Under the pieces are notes generated by a model. It saw nothing but the letters and a program-made list of their open reading frames with translations, ran no database searches and was not told the origin of the DNA. Below, piece by piece: positions 37,601 to 46,145 of a stretch of DNA of 64,000 nt. Position numbers and translations under genes: made by a program. Origin of the DNA: Enhydrobacter sp. GTDB lineage: Bacteria; Pseudomonadota; Alphaproteobacteria; Reyranellales; Reyranellaceae. Numbering within the stretch: position 1 is the stretch's first letter; every line of letters begins with the position of its first letter. Location of the stretch: positions 3,160,473-3,224,472 of the forward strand of contig CP075528.1 of assembly GCA_025808875.1 (NCBI GenBank), in the 5' to 3' direction.

Positions 37601-39529
37601 GACTTCATCGGCCAGGTCCGATTGATGGCCGTTGCCTACGACGGCAGCAGGGTCGGCGCCGCCGAGGCACGCCTTTTCGTGCGCGACGCGGTCACGGCCG
37701 ACGTCGTGCTGCCGCGCTTCCTGGCACCCGGAGACCTCGGCCGCGTGGCGTTGTCGCTGCACAATGTCGAGGGCCCGCCGGGCGACTATCGCGTCACCCT
37801 GGAGGCCTCCGGCTCGGTCGCTCTCGAGCGGCCCGTCTCCGAGACGCGCCGCCTCGCCGCCAATCAGCGCGAACTGCTCGCCTGGCCGCTGCAGGCCCGC
37901 GATCCGGGCTTCGCCAAGGTCGTCGTCGCCGTCCAGGGTCCCGGCAATTTCTCGGTTCGTCGCGAATGGGAGATGCAGGTGCGGCCCGCGCAGACACCGA
38001 GCGCGGTCGACACCGTCTCCGAGCTCCAGCCGGCGCGCGAGCTGACGGTCGATCGCAATCTTACCGCCGGCTTCGCCCACGGTACCGCACAGGTGAGCGT
38101 CTCGCTGTCGCGCACGCCCGGCATCGACGTCGCGGCCCTGCTGCGCGCGCTCGACAAGTATCCCTATGGCTGCCTGGAGCAGACGACCAGCCGCGCATTG
38201 CCCCTGCTCTATTACAACGACGTCGCCCTGCTGGGGTACGGCCCCACCGATCCGCGGATCGGCGACCGCGTGCAGGAGGCGATCTACCGTATCGTCGACA
38301 TGCAGGCGGGCGAGGGCTCGTTCGGCATGTGGGGTCCCTTCTCGTCACCCGCCGCCGAGTGGCTGCAGGTCTACGCCCTCGACTTCCTGGTGCGCGCCCG
38401 CGACCAGCAGATGGCGGTGCCTGCCGCCTCGCTGCAGCGCGCGCTGACCTGGCTCAACCGCTCGGCCGAACGCTTCTCGCCCAACGCGCAGGCCTATGCC
38501 TGGTACGTGCTGGGCAAGACGGGCCTCGCCGATCCCGGCCGCGTGCGATATTTCCAGGACGCCAAGGGCGGCGAGATCAAGGGCGGGCTGGCGTGGGCGC
38601 AGCTCGCCGCCGCGCTCAACCTCGTGGGCGAACCCGGCCGCGCGCGTCTCGCCTTCGAGACGGCCCGCCGCCATGTCGGCGACCGCGACCGCGACGACTA
38701 CTACGGCTCGCCGCTGCGCGATCGCGCCGCCCTCCTGGCGCTCGCCTCCGAGGCCGGCGGTCGCGACGGGCTGGCGACTCTCGTCGGCTCGGTGCGCGAG
38801 GGCCTCGTCGCGCGCGTCGAGGAGACGACGACCCAGGAGCAGGCCTGGCTGCTGCTCGCGGCCCGTGCGCTGGGCGGCGGCGGCGAGATCGCCTATGCCG
38901 TCGACGGCGAGAGGCGGACCGCCACCACCGATCCCGTCGTGCTCAACCCCGATTCCAGCGCCGTCGCGCGCGGCATCGCAATCAGGAACGAGGGAAGCGG
39001 CGCCGTCTGGCTGCAGGTCACCGCGCGCGGCGTGCCGACGGAGCCGCTGCCGGCCGCGTCGCGCGGCCTGGGCGTGGAGCGCCGCTACTTCACCCTGCAG
39101 GGCCAGCCGGCCGATCTCGCCGCGCTGCGCCAGAACGATCGTCTCGTGGTCTCGCTGCGCGGCCGCAGCCTCGACGGCGGCTATCACGAGGCGGCGCTGC
39201 TCGACCTGCTGCCGGCCGGCTTCGAGATCGAGACGGTGCTGGACGAGGACACCGCCAAGTCCTTCCCGTTCGTCGGCAAGCTCACGCCGGTGCGCATCGC
39301 CGAGGCGCGCGACGACCGCTTCTTCGCCGCCTTCGACCTCGGCACCCGAACCTATCGCTCCTGGTGGCCCGACGCGCAGAAGTTCGGCAACACCTTCAAC
39401 CTCGCCTACATCGTGCGCGCCGTCACACCCGGCCGCTTCGCCCTGCCGGCGGTGAACGTCTCCGACATGTACGCCCCGCGCATCCACGCACGCAGCGCCA
39501 TGGGCCAGGTGCATATCGAGCCCCGGTGA
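34601..39529 (+). CDS. Bacterial alpha-2-macroglobulin (YfhM type)
   Basis: Periplasmic protease-trapping protein that covalently captures attacking proteases. It has 1,642 aa. An N-terminal membrane anchor (LAALIVTLMLGSGIAGYLVG) without a lipobox differs from the E. coli lipoprotein. A Pro/Ala linker lies at about 30-70. MG domains then follow (repeated YTERGVYRPGETVQLMALLR-like blocks). The thioester motif CLEQ starts at Cys1191 and is followed by the alpha-helical thioester domain and receptor-binding-like end. PBP1C follows 10 bp later, the classic A2M-pbpC pair thought to defend damaged peptidoglycan. Confidence 0.95.
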   Translation: MTRSTLAALIVTLMLGSGIAGYLVGKPAELLERSPPPQVAAPAPTPAPMASPTPAPTPAQAGQPAAAPAEAFAYRRTGIDSSRPEGEACLYFNKPLVGDASVKYGDFVHIDPAAKSAVRAVDDRLCIGGLAYGQDYTVTLLEGLPSRDGSKLEADQAVDVALGARPAVVSLPGKGFILPRGTAAGLPITTINVAKVGIAVYRVSERGLDRFVDRYYDSFPNNASRDSWSARWWLSGSNGALVWRGTMDVRSAFNQPVVTAFPIRQTIGDWKPGAYFVVAWNAVTPPDGGDEPDDGSAAEVTGMWVVDTDIALTTLTGRDGLNVFARSLQTAQALPGLELVLLSRGNEPLGKAVTGADGRATFPADLLKGQGGAEAIAVMALDGARQEFSRIELTKAAFDLSDRGIEGRAQPGPVDAFLYTERGVYRPGETVQLMALLRDDSGNALKDMPVTLIVRRPDGSEFTRFVLALGASGALHQPIALPKSSRRGRWTANAHIDPKGPAVGRVEFSVEDFVPEKLKVELESDAPILRLAANGFTISADFLYGAPAAELNVESDLRVTVDAAPFPAFAKYTFGFEAERQAFEPPFITLTPPATDARGKSRLEWIPDKVKDTDLPLKVQVQARVFEPGNGRATRTEKALPLRTRDVYLGIRPTFDGRYAAEGTETAFDLVAVDAEGRQVARPSVDYTIERIVHSYQWYQLDGRWRWQTVTSERLVAADTLDFKADAPTRLARRLQWGPHRLTITDHAANTVSSLTFYVGWYGGADGEETPDTLRLASDKGNYAPGETAKLRIEAPFAGEALIAIATDRVLRTYTARVDPNGTTIDIPVSAEWGPGAYALVTAWRPLSAATTDRTPPRVIGAVWLGLDPGLRTLGVHMVAPEKMAPRQRIEIPVRVANLAGGDAYVTLAAVDEGILQLTRYRTPDPAAFYFGKRRLGLDMRDDYGRLLDGRADDVGRIRAGGDSGDIGGLDVVPTRIVSLFSGPVKLDDKGEARIALDMPDFIGQVRLMAVAYDGSRVGAAEARLFVRDAVTADVVLPRFLAPGDLGRVALSLHNVEGPPGDYRVTLEASGSVALERPVSETRRLAANQRELLAWPLQARDPGFAKVVVAVQGPGNFSVRREWEMQVRPAQTPSAVDTVSELQPARELTVDRNLTAGFAHGTAQVSVSLSRTPGIDVAALLRALDKYPYGCLEQTTSRALPLLYYNDVALLGYGPTDPRIGDRVQEAIYRIVDMQAGEGSFGMWGPFSSPAAEWLQVYALDFLVRARDQQMAVPAASLQRALTWLNRSAERFSPNAQAYAWYVLGKTGLADPGRVRYFQDAKGGEIKGGLAWAQLAAALNLVGEPGRARLAFETARRHVGDRDRDDYYGSPLRDRAALLALASEAGGRDGLATLVGSVREGLVARVEETTTQEQAWLLLAARALGGGGEIAYAVDGERRTATTDPVVLNPDSSAVARGIAIRNEGSGAVWLQVTARGVPTEPLPAASRGLGVERRYFTLQGQPADLAALRQNDRLVVSLRGRSLDGGYHEAALLDLLPAGFEIETVLDEDTAKSFPFVGKLTPVRIAEARDDRFFAAFDLGTRTYRSWWPDAQKFGNTFNLAYIVRAVTPGRFALPAVNVSDMYAPRIHARSAMGQVHIEPR

Positions 39530-39539
39530 GGGAGCGCCC

Positions 39540-41570
39540 ATGAGGCATTTCGCCCGCCTCGCCTGCCTTTTCGCCGTGCTGGCGACGACGGCGCTGGCGC
39601 TCGACCGGCTGTTCCCGCCGGATCTCTCGCGCTATCGCGAGCGCTCGACGGAAGTCGTCGATGCCGACGGCCGGTTGCTGCGCGCCTTCACCACGGCCGA
39701 CGGCAAATGGCGGCTGGCCACCACGCCCGACGACGTCGATCCGCTCTATCTCGCCCTGCTCAAGGGCTACGAGGATCGCCGCTTCGACGACCATTGGGGC
39801 ATCGACCCCCTGGCGGCGGCGCGCGCGGCGTGGCAGTGGATCGATCGCGGCCGCATCGTCTCCGGCGCCTCGACGCTGTCGATGCAGACGGCGCGCCTGC
39901 TCGAGCCGCGCCGGCCGCGCACGCTGCGGACCAAGGCCATCCAGGCGGCGCGCGCCCTGCAGCTCGAATGGCGCCATTCCAAGCGCGAGATCCTGTCGAT
40001 CTATCTCACGCTGGCACCGATGGGCGGCAACCTCGAGGGCGTGCGCGCCGCCTCCTTCGCCTATTTCGGCAAGGAGCCGACGCAACTCACGGCCGCCGAG
40101 GCGGCGCTGCTGGTTGCCCTGCCGCAATCGCCGGAGCGCCGCCGTCCCGACCGCGCGCCCGAGATGGCGCAGGCCGGCCGCGACCGCGTGCTGGCGCGCG
40201 CGCTCGGGCACGGATCGATCGACCGGGTGCTGTTCGACCTCGCCGCCTCCCGGCCGGTGCCGACGCGGCGCCTCGCGCTGCCGATGCACGCGCCGCACCT
40301 CGCGGGCTGGCTCGCCGCGCAGTCGCCCGGATCGATCGTGCCGACGACGCTGCGCTTCGAATTGCAGGCCGCCCTCGCCCGGCTCCTCGCCGAGGAGCGA
40401 CGCCACCTCGCCGACCGGCCTCAGATCGCGCTGATCGCCATCGACAATCGCAGCGGCGAGGTCGTGTCGTGGCAGGGCGGCACGGAGTTCTTCGGCCGCG
40501 CCGGCCAGGTCGACCTGGTCCGCGCCCAGCGCTCGCCGGGCTCGGCGCTCAAGCCGCTGATCTACGCCATGGCCTTCGACGACCGTTCGGTCCATCCCGA
40601 CTCGCTGGTCGACGACGTGCCGGTGCGCTTTCGCGATTGGGCGCCGCGCAACTTCGACCGCGACCACCAGGGCGCCGTCACGGTGCGCCGCGCGCTGCAG
40701 CAGTCGCTGAACGTGCCGGCGGTGCTGGCGCTGGAGAAGGTCGGCGCCCAGCGCTTCGTCGCCACCCTGCGTGCCGCGGGCACCGACCTGGGATTGGCGC
40801 CCGGCGACGCGGGCAACTCGCTCGGCATTGCCCTCGGCAGCGCCTCGATCTCGCCGCTGGATCTCGCCGGACTTTATGCGGGGCTGGCGCGGGGCGGCCG
40901 GTTCGCGCCGCCCCGCGTGCGCCGCGACCGCGCGCCGATCGAGCCCATCCGGCTCGTCGGCGAAACGGCCGCCTGGTACGTCGCCGACATCCTCGCCGAG
41001 GCGCCGTTGCCCGAGGGCTTCGCGTCACTGCGGCCCGGCCTGCGCGAACGGCGCATCGCCTACAAGACCGGCACCTCGGCCGCCTTCCGCGATGCCTGGG
41101 CGGCCGGCTACAGCAACCATTGGACGGTGGTGGTCTGGGTCGGTCACGCCGATGGCACGCCGCGCCCGGGCCAGCTCGGCCGGCTCGCCGCGCTGCCGAT
41201 CCTGTTCAAGGCCTTCGACCGCCTGCCCGCCGAGGACAACCGCGCCGCGCCGCCGCCCGGCGACACGATCCGCGTCGGCTCCTGGCGCGAGCTGCCACCG
41301 CGGCTGCGCACCTTGTCGGCCGCCACACAGACGGCTGGCGGCCCTCGCATCGCCTACCCGCTGCCCGACGCGCGCATCGAGCTCGGCGTCAGGGAGGCAG
41401 TGCCGCTCACCGCCCATGGCGGCGAGGGCCGCCTGCGCTGGCTGGTCGACGGCCGCCCGATCGACGGCACGAAATGGACGCCCGACACCACGGGCAGCGC
41501 CCGCGTCGCCGTCGTCGACGAGCGGGGGCGCTCGAGCGCGGTGACCGTGAAGATCGTGCGACGACCTTAG
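39540..41570 (+). CDS. pbpC: Penicillin-binding protein 1C
   Basis: Bifunctional peptidoglycan synthase of 676 aa. N-terminal membrane segment at about 5-22. GT51 glycosyltransferase: motif EDRRFDDHWGID with catalytic Glu, and GASTLSMQTARLLEP. Transpeptidase: SxxK in GSALKP, SLN in QQSLNVPA, KTG in YKTGTSAAF. The C-terminal BiPBP-C beta domain (about 580-676) is typical of PBP1C. It forms an operon with the A2M gene. Confidence 0.96.
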   Translation: MRHFARLACLFAVLATTALALDRLFPPDLSRYRERSTEVVDADGRLLRAFTTADGKWRLATTPDDVDPLYLALLKGYEDRRFDDHWGIDPLAAARAAWQWIDRGRIVSGASTLSMQTARLLEPRRPRTLRTKAIQAARALQLEWRHSKREILSIYLTLAPMGGNLEGVRAASFAYFGKEPTQLTAAEAALLVALPQSPERRRPDRAPEMAQAGRDRVLARALGHGSIDRVLFDLAASRPVPTRRLALPMHAPHLAGWLAAQSPGSIVPTTLRFELQAALARLLAEERRHLADRPQIALIAIDNRSGEVVSWQGGTEFFGRAGQVDLVRAQRSPGSALKPLIYAMAFDDRSVHPDSLVDDVPVRFRDWAPRNFDRDHQGAVTVRRALQQSLNVPAVLALEKVGAQRFVATLRAAGTDLGLAPGDAGNSLGIALGSASISPLDLAGLYAGLARGGRFAPPRVRRDRAPIEPIRLVGETAAWYVADILAEAPLPEGFASLRPGLRERRIAYKTGTSAAFRDAWAAGYSNHWTVVVWVGHADGTPRPGQLGRLAALPILFKAFDRLPAEDNRAAPPPGDTIRVGSWRELPPRLRTLSAATQTAGGPRIAYPLPDARIELGVREAVPLTAHGGEGRLRWLVDGRPIDGTKWTPDTTGSARVAVVDERGRSSAVTVKIVRRP

Positions 41571-41636
41571 AGAAGCGGCCCCGCCCGCGGGCAAGTCGCC
41601 CGAAGACCGCCGTCCCCGCCCAGTCCACTCCCGTGT

Positions 41637-41731
41637 GGATGGCTCCGATGCCGATGCCGTCGACATCCAACGCGATTCGTCCTCGAGTCCTCACAGTCCC
41701 CTGCAGTCCTCGGAGTCCACTCATCCACAGG
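41637..41731 (-). repeat. Dispersed ~95-bp intergenic repeat, copy B
   Basis: Reverse-complement counterpart of 27060-27154. It lies between the convergent pbpC and autotransporter genes. On the minus strand GGAC motifs start at offsets 14, 23, 33, 42 and 50 of the element. Nothing else can be supported in the gap 41571-41758. Confidence 0.85.
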
Positions 41732-41758
41732 CGGAATTGGGGGGCGACGGGTATCGCC

Positions 41759-44683
41759 CTACCAGATGAAGCGTAGTCCAGCGTTGAAGGCGTGATTGTC
41801 GGTGCCGCCGCCGACCTCGCCGTCGTAGCGGGCGTAGAACTCGGTCATCTCGCCGACCCTGTACCGGCCGGCGAAGCCGAGCACCGCCGAGTCGCGCTGC
41901 GGCGTGGCGCCGTAGACCGTGAACGCATTGCCCGGCGCGCCGGCGAACGAGGCCGTCATCGGCCGCGCCGTGTCGGCCAGCTCGTGCTGCCATCCCAAGC
42001 GCAGCCGCAGGTTCAACGGCCCCAGCTCGCCCTGCAGCTCCGCCCCCAGCACCGTGCGCAGCGAGTTGGTGGTCTGCTGCGCCACCGTGAGGTTCAAGGA
42101 ATCGGCACCCCATTCGGTGAAGCCGGCCTGGTTGGCGGTCGAGCCCTGCAGGCGGGCGAACGGCGTGATCGAGCCAGGACCGACCTCGAGCCGGTAGCCG
42201 CCCTCGACCTGACCCAGGAACTGGTCGGCCGTGGTCTGGCCGTAGGCAGTGCGCGGCGCCAGCCCGGGAATGACGATGGTGCGCGTCATGCGGTTGCTCG
42301 CGCGCGAATAGCCGGCGAGCGCGCTGACGTAGAGCGCGCCCTCGGTGAAGGAACCGTACAGGCTGCCGCTGAACGCATCGACCGTGCCGCGGCCCGAGAA
42401 CCCGTTCACCCACTGGCTGCCGCTGCTGTAGCCGAGCCCGACGCCGACCAGGAATCGCTCGTCGATGCGGCGGTCGAGCCCGACCGCCGTGCCGCCGTAG
42501 TTATAGGTGAACGCACCCGAGTTGTTGCCGCTGCCCAGCACCGAGCCGGTGCCGACGAGCCCGCTCAGCCAGGCGCCCCAGCGCGACGGACCCATATCGC
42601 AAGTGGTGTCGCATGCCTCCGCCAGGGCCACGCGCTGGCCGGCGCCGTGCTGGCCGCCGTTCATCTGGTTGCCGACGGCGTTGGCGAAGGAATAACCCAT
42701 TGCCGTGTTCGCCGTGCCGAAGCTCGCATGGGGCTGGCCGCTGATCGCGTCCATCGCCGCCGGGCCCTGCGTCGTGTCGAGGCCGAACAGCGCGTTCAGC
42801 ACGGTGCCGAAGTCGCCCGGCGCCGATGTCCCCAAGAGATCGAGTATGGTGCCGACGGCGAACTGGTTCGGCGTCTGCGCCGCCGACGAGAAAGCATTCG
42901 TGCGCAGGATCAGGGTGAGGAACACGTTGTTGGCGTCGTAGCCGAGGCTCGGCGCCAGGAAGGCGAGGTTGCTGGTGACGCTCGAGAAGGTGCCGGTGAC
43001 GCCGCCCGTGGCGTTGAGGATGGTGTACGTCGTGCTGGGTCCGTAAGTGCCTGAGGCCGCCAGCACCTGCACCGTGCCACCGTTGATCGTCGCCGTGCCG
43101 GTGGCATTGATGCGGTCGCTCTGGCCCGCGGCATTGACCTCGACCTGGTAGGTCGAACCCGAATTGTGCACGTAGTTGCCGGTGATGTTGAGCGTGCCGA
43201 TCGAGTTGCCCGGCGCCACGATGCCGTTGTTCGTGACGAGGCCTGTGATCGTGCCCGTGCCGCCCAAGGTGCCGCCCGAGGCCACGGTGACGTTGCTCGC
43301 GATGCTGCCGTTGATCGCCAGAAGACCACCCGTCACCGAGGTGGTGCCGGAGTAGGTGTTGACGCCGGAGAGCGTGAGCGTGCCCGAACCGCTCTTCACC
43401 AGATTGTAGCTGCCGGCGTTGCCGCCGGTGCCGCCCGAGCCGGTCTGGTCGGTGATGACGTCGGCGATCGTCTGGCTCACCCCCACTCCCGGCGAGAAGG
43501 TGATGGTGCCGTTGCCTTGCAGGAAGAGGCCGGTGCCGAAGGCCGAGCCGGCCGTGGCCACACCGCCACCGGCCGTGCCGGCCGTGACGGTGCCACCCGA
43601 AACATTGAAGGCGCCGGCGATACTGAGCGTGCCGCCCTGTTGCACGAAGACGGCGCCGCCGAGGCCGGCCCCTCCGCCGCCACCGATGCCGCCACCGCCG
43701 ACGGAGCCGCCGGTGCCGCCGCCGAACCCGCCCGCACCAGCAGAACCACCGCCGCCGGTGCCGCCACCACCACCGAAGCCACCGGCGCCCCCGCTCGTGT
43801 TGGCGCCGCCGCCGCCGCCGAAACCGCCGGCGCCGCCGACCGTGGCACCGCATTGCCGGCGCCGCCGCCGCCGCCGAAGCCGCCGGCGCCGCCGTTGAAC
43901 GCGCCAGGCCGTTGACGCCGTTCGCGCCGCCAACCCCGCCGCCGGCTGCTGCCGCCACCACCTCCGGAAACGGCACCGCCGCCGCCGCCGCCCGCGCTGC
44001 CGCCGGCCGTGCCGCCGCCGCCCGCCCGTTCCGCCGGTGCCGCCCGCGGTCGCGCCGGTCGCGATGCCGGCCGAGCCGGCTGTGGCATTGTTGCCGCCGG
44101 TTGATCCGACGCCAAGACCGCCACCACCACCGACGGTGCTGCCTCCGTTGCCGCCCATACCGCCACCGCCGCCGCTCGCGCCGGCCGCGCCACCGCTACC
44201 ACCGACCGCCGAGTTGCCGGACAGGGTGACATTGCTGACGGTCAGCGTGGCCTGATTGGCAACGAACAGCGCGCCGCCAAGGCCAGCACCGCCGCCGCCA
44301 CCCGTCGAACCGCTGCCTCCCTGCGCCCGGGCATTGGCGATCGTGAGGTCCTGCACGGTGACCGACACCGCCGTCTGGGTACTGCCGGTGAAGGCGCCGA
44401 TGAGCAGGCCGCGGAACTGGTTGTTGCCCGAGAGCGTGTTGTTGTTGCCGACGATGGTGACGTTGGTCTGCACGATCGGCAGGTCGGCCGTCAGCGTGAT
44501 GTTGCCGGTGAAGACGATGCGATCGCCGCTCGCCGCCGACGTGATGGCGGTGCGCAGCCCTGCTTCCGTATTGACGTTGAAGTCGACTGCACCCGCGGCG
44601 CACGGCGTCAAGCATGTTCCGGTCAACAGGATCGCCATCAGCCGCCGACAACCGGCCAACGCCGCAGGCTCACCACCCGACAT
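41759..44683 (-). CDS. Glycine-rich autotransporter with compensated frame changes
   Basis: Type V secreted protein, 974 codons. Start at ATG 44683, which has GGGGGAG 9 nt upstream; upstream in-frame ATGs lack this. Signal peptide LMAILLTGTCLTPCAAGA. The passenger begins with a pectin-lyase-like beta-helix (DRIVFTGNITLTADLP, VTIVGNNNTLSGNN). A Gly-Ser-Ala-rich tract spans about 44250-43640. PATR-type repeats follow (LVKSGSGTLTLSGVNTYSGT), and a ~280-aa beta-barrel ends in FIW. Between about 44040 and 43855 the frame turns Arg-rich while other frames read Gly-rich, implying several compensating indels. Divergent from a winged-helix regulator. Confidence 0.85.
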   Translation of the reverse strand: MSGGEPAALAGCRRLMAILLTGTCLTPCAAGAVDFNVNTEAGLRTAITSAASGDRIVFTGNITLTADLPIVQTNVTIVGNNNTLSGNNQFRGLLIGAFTGSTQTAVSVTVQDLTIANARAQGGSGSTGGGGGAGLGGALFVANQATLTVSNVTLSGNSAVGGSGGAAGASGGGGGMGGNGGSTVGGGGGLGVGSTGGNNATAGSAGIATGATAGGTGGTGGRRRHGRRQRGRRRRRCRFRRWWRQQPAAGLAARTASTAWRVQRRRRRLRRRRRRRQCGATVGGAGGFGGGGGANTSGGAGGFGGGGGTGGGGSAGAGGFGGGTGGSVGGGGIGGGGGAGLGGAVFVQQGGTLSIAGAFNVSGGTVTAGTAGGGVATAGSAFGTGLFLQGNGTITFSPGVGVSQTIADVITDQTGSGGTGGNAGSYNLVKSGSGTLTLSGVNTYSGTTSVTGGLLAINGSIASNVTVASGGTLGGTGTITGLVTNNGIVAPGNSIGTLNITGNYVHNSGSTYQVEVNAAGQSDRINATGTATINGGTVQVLAASGTYGPSTTYTILNATGGVTGTFSSVTSNLAFLAPSLGYDANNVFLTLILRTNAFSSAAQTPNQFAVGTILDLLGTSAPGDFGTVLNALFGLDTTQGPAAMDAISGQPHASFGTANTAMGYSFANAVGNQMNGGQHGAGQRVALAEACDTTCDMGPSRWGAWLSGLVGTGSVLGSGNNSGAFTYNYGGTAVGLDRRIDERFLVGVGLGYSSGSQWVNGFSGRGTVDAFSGSLYGSFTEGALYVSALAGYSRASNRMTRTIVIPGLAPRTAYGQTTADQFLGQVEGGYRLEVGPGSITPFARLQGSTANQAGFTEWGADSLNLTVAQQTTNSLRTVLGAELQGELGPLNLRLRLGWQHELADTARPMTASFAGAPGNAFTVYGATPQRDSAVLGFAGRYRVGEMTEFYARYDGEVGGGTDNHAFNAGLRFIW

Positions 44684-44760
44684 TCGTCGTTGCTCCCCCG
44701 AATGTTTGCGCATTTTCAATGCAAGGTTGTCGGGCTGCTGACATAGCAAAGTGCCATGCG

Positions 44761-44789
44761 AATTGCTCGCTAGACTAGCGACTGCAATT
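44761..44789. promoter_or_regulatory. Long imperfect palindrome between autotransporter and regulator
   Basis: Inner palindrome TCGCTAG-A-CTAGCGA (44767-44781) is flanked by AATTGC (44761-44766) and GCAATT (44784-44789). It sits in the 169-bp divergent gap and is a good candidate operator for the regulator encoded at 44853. Confidence 0.6.
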
Positions 44790-44852
44790 TCTCTACGCGT
44801 GCAGTTGGAGATCAAAAAAAGATCAAGGCTCGGTTAAGCGGGGGCTGGCACC

Positions 44853-46145
44853 GTGGCGGTCTATGCGTTCGGTCCTTTCGTGATCGATGTTTCCGAGCGG
44901 CTCGTGAAGCGCGGCGACCGGCGGCTCGCCGTCACCGGCAAGACCTTCGAGGTGCTGCGATTGCTGGTGGAAGCCCAAGGCAGGCTGGTCGAGCGCGAAA
45001 CCTTCACGTCGCGTCTGTGGCCCGAGGTCGCCGTCGAGGAACGCAACCTCACGGTGCAGGTCGCCATGCTGCGCAAGGCCCTGAACGGCACGTCGACAGG
45101 CACCGATTGCATCGAGACCGTTGCCAAGGCGGGCTATCGCCTGGCCATGCCGGTGCGCCTGCTGGATCCGGTGGGCGCGCCGGACGATCGCGCGGCGCCC
45201 ACGGCACATCAGCTCCTGAAAGCCGAGGCGCGCGCCAACCTCAACAAGGTCGAGCGGCTGCCGGCGCTGCGCGCGCTGATGCTGTTCGAGCGCGCCCTGA
45301 CGCTCGATCCCAACGACGCCGACTGCCATGCCGGCATGGCCTCGACCTACCTGCTGATGGCCTCGACGACGATCCGCCGGCCGCTGCCGATCGACGAGTC
45401 GGTGCGTCTCGCCCGCGAGTCGGCGCATCGCGCGCTGGTGCTGGACGAGACGAACGGCGAGGCGCTGGGCGTGCTCGGCCGGCTGAAGATGATCTACGAG
45501 TGGGATTGGGCCGGCGCCGAGTCGGATCTCACACGTGCCGTCGCGCTCGCACCCCAATCGGCGGACGCCGCCTTCGCGCTTGCCCTGTTTCTTCTGGCGC
45601 GGCGTCACCCCGACGAAGCGGTCGAGAACCTGCGGCGCGGACGACGCCTCGATCCGCTGCGGCGCGACATCATCGAGCATCTGGGCCTCGCCCACTGGAT
45701 GGCCGGCGACGGCGAGCGCGCGCTCACGGCGTTGGCCGAAGCGACGTCGATCGACCCCGAAGCGCGACGCCCGCGTTTCCGCCGCATGTTCGTCCTCGAC
45801 CAGCTCGGCCGTCCCGAGGAGGCGATGGCCGAGCGCCGGATCTGGCTCGAACTGTTCGACCATGCGCCCTTCGCGGCGCGTCTCGACACGGTGATGCGGA
45901 GCGAGGGCCATCGCGCGGCAATGCTGGAGTGGATTGCCCTGCTGGAGCGCCTCGACCAGTGGTACGAGGTCGCCATCCAGCGCATGGCGATCGGCGACAC
46001 GAGCGGCACGCTCGATGCACTCGAGCGTTGCATCGCGATCCACGCCGATTCGCTCGTCTACGTAGATGCCTATCCGTCCTTCCATCCGCTGCGCGGCGAA
46101 CCGCGGTTCCAGCGCATCGTCGAGCACGTCGGCTTGAGCCGCTAA
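44853..46145 (+). CDS. Winged-helix (OmpR-type) transcriptional regulator with TPR tail
   Basis: A 430-aa cytoplasmic regulator. Residues 1-100 form a Trans_reg_C winged helix (VYAFGPFVIDVSERLV, KTFEVLRLLVEAQGRLV, VEERNLTVQVAMLRKAL, TVAKAGYRLA). From about 120 on are TPR-like helices (ALMLFERALTLDPNDADCHA and others). There is no receiver domain and no transmembrane segment, unlike CadC. GTG start at 44853. Divergence from the autotransporter suggests that it controls it. Confidence 0.85.
   Translation: MAVYAFGPFVIDVSERLVKRGDRRLAVTGKTFEVLRLLVEAQGRLVERETFTSRLWPEVAVEERNLTVQVAMLRKALNGTSTGTDCIETVAKAGYRLAMPVRLLDPVGAPDDRAAPTAHQLLKAEARANLNKVERLPALRALMLFERALTLDPNDADCHAGMASTYLLMASTTIRRPLPIDESVRLARESAHRALVLDETNGEALGVLGRLKMIYEWDWAGAESDLTRAVALAPQSADAAFALALFLLARRHPDEAVENLRRGRRLDPLRRDIIEHLGLAHWMAGDGERALTALAEATSIDPEARRPRFRRMFVLDQLGRPEEAMAERRIWLELFDHAPFAARLDTVMRSEGHRAAMLEWIALLERLDQWYEVAIQRMAIGDTSGTLDALERCIAIHADSLVYVDAYPSFHPLRGEPRFQRIVEHVGLSR

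Noticed and set aside
34094..38080. A 1,328-codon open frame on the minus strand opposite the A2M gene
   Set aside because: It is an antisense shadow of a GC-rich coding region, with no domain, poor codon pattern and no ribosome site. The plus-strand A2M is unmistakable. The same applies to long frames opposite 31-34 kb, 12-14 kb and 47-50 kb.
43640..44250. Tandem repeat array or CRISPR-like region
   Set aside because: The repetitive look comes from Gly/Ala codons (GGC, GGT, GCC) of the autotransporter passenger; there is no fixed unit or spacer.
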